A stretch of DNA of 5,400 bases from Patescibacteria group bacterium (GTDB lineage: Bacteria; Patescibacteriota; Gracilibacteria; UBA1369; PNNO01). The stretch lies in NCBI GenBank assembly GCA_018821175.1, contig JAHJMX010000024.1, positions 1-5,400 of the forward strand. The letters are read 5' to 3'. Within the stretch, counting starts at the first letter, position 1, and the number at the start of each line of letters is the position of its first letter. This document shows, piece after piece, positions 4,998-5,400 of the stretch. The translations under genes and the position numbers were made by a program. Under the pieces are notes generated by a model, which was not told where the DNA came from, searched no databases, and was given only the letters and a program-made list of their open reading frames with translations.

Positions 4998-5400
4998 TCA
5001 GCAGGTTGAATTAAATCCTTCGGTAATAAACTGTGTAGTCTGTGTAGTTGTTGGACTTTGCTGCATTGAATGATTAGATTGAAGTCGTTGGATTGCAGCG
5101 ATTAAAGTTGATGATCCAAATGGTTTCATGAGCAATAAATCATTTGGATTTATTTTAACGTTACCTATATTTCCAGAAACAAATAAAACCAATATATCAG
5201 ATCTGATTTCCCGTATTTTTGATATGAGTTCTACACCGTTCATACCAGGCATTACTATGTCGCTGATGATTAAGTCGATCTTTTGCTCAACATCTTGTTG
5301 GATAATTCTTAGGGCTTCTACTGTAGAACGTGTTGTTTCTACATCATATCCAGCTCTTGTGACAATTTTATTAAGTACTGTTAAAAGCATTTCTTCATCA
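4998..5400 (-). CDS. Response-regulator receiver domain, C-terminal part (5' end beyond window)
   Basis: The frame is open to the window edge. The codons before Met at 5390 read D-E-E, so the internal ATG is not the start; D-E-E-M-L-L is the acidic N-terminal pocket of a receiver. Counting from that Met, Asp44 in SDIVMPGMNG is the phosphoacceptor, Ser72 in LFVSGN is the switch Thr/Ser, and Lys89 in MKPF is the conserved lysine. All key CheY-like residues are intact. The domain ends near residue 104 and is followed by a Ser/Thr/Gln-rich tail of about 25 residues with no output domain, stopping with TGA at 5000-4998. It could be a stand-alone CheY-like regulator or the last domain of a hybrid histidine kinase. 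The sequence past 5400 would decide. Confidence 0.9.
   Translation of the reverse strand, partial: DEEMLLTVLNKIVTRAGYDVETTRSTVEALRIIQQDVEQKIDLIISDIVMPGMNGVELISKIREIRSDILVLFVSGNIGNVKINPNDLLLMKPFGSSTLIAAIQRLQSNHSMQQSPTTTQTTQFITEGFNSTC

Noticed and set aside
5030..5060. Short tandem TGTGTAGT-type repeat
   Set aside because: Lies in the codons of the Thr/Gln-rich tail of the receiver protein and is explained by low-complexity coding.

Overview
The window is bacterial. It uses ordinary bacterial start signals, two Rho-independent terminators and a mix of strong Shine-Dalgarno sites and SD-less starts. It is A+T-rich, most strongly in the last 1.2 kb. TAA, TAG and TGA all act as stops, so code 11 fits and recoded TGA lineages are unlikely. 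The set of genes (an SLH-CAP surface protein, a secreted Cys-rich repeat protein, an FCP1/NIF-like HAD protein, a receiver domain and orphan proteins) would suit an uncultured environmental bacterium, possibly Patescibacteria/CPR. I cannot fix the taxon from sequence alone.

Layout: (1) Bases 1-561, minus: N-terminal 187 residues of a secreted protein made of 59-residue six-cysteine repeats, cut by the window edge. (2) Bases 634-1471, minus: a complete transcription unit with a sigma70-type promoter, a leader of about 183 nt, a 177-aa orphan protein (here P1) and a GC-rich terminator. (3) Bases 1534-2801, minus: a second unit of the same design with a promoter, a leader of about 190 nt, a 324-aa orphan protein (P2) and a perfect-stem terminator. 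(4) Bases 2925-4199, plus: a divergently transcribed exported protein with S-layer homology repeats and a C-terminal CAP/SCP domain. (5) Bases 4196-4924, minus: a HAD-fold protein related to FCP1/NIF phosphatases, whose stop codon overlaps that of the SLH-CAP gene. (6) Bases 4998-5400, minus: the C-terminal receiver domain of a response regulator or hybrid kinase, cut by the window edge.

The most unusual part is the pair of units at 634-2801. P1 and P2 are diverged relatives; P2 looks like P1 with a Thr/Pro-rich N-terminal tail and a helical insertion of about 110 residues. Their promoters and long leaders are also related: the same -35 box with a 17-bp spacer, TCTCCGC near the transcription start, a hairpin of different sequence in the same place, an invariant CCCAAAGCGCTC, an ATTCAGTT block, and TTCAAACA followed by a small hairpin that abuts an identical AAAGGAGA ribosome-binding site. 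This suggests two members of an undescribed gene family controlled by a shared cis-acting leader RNA. The function of the proteins is unknown.

No rRNA, tRNA, CRISPR array, insertion sequence or origin was seen.
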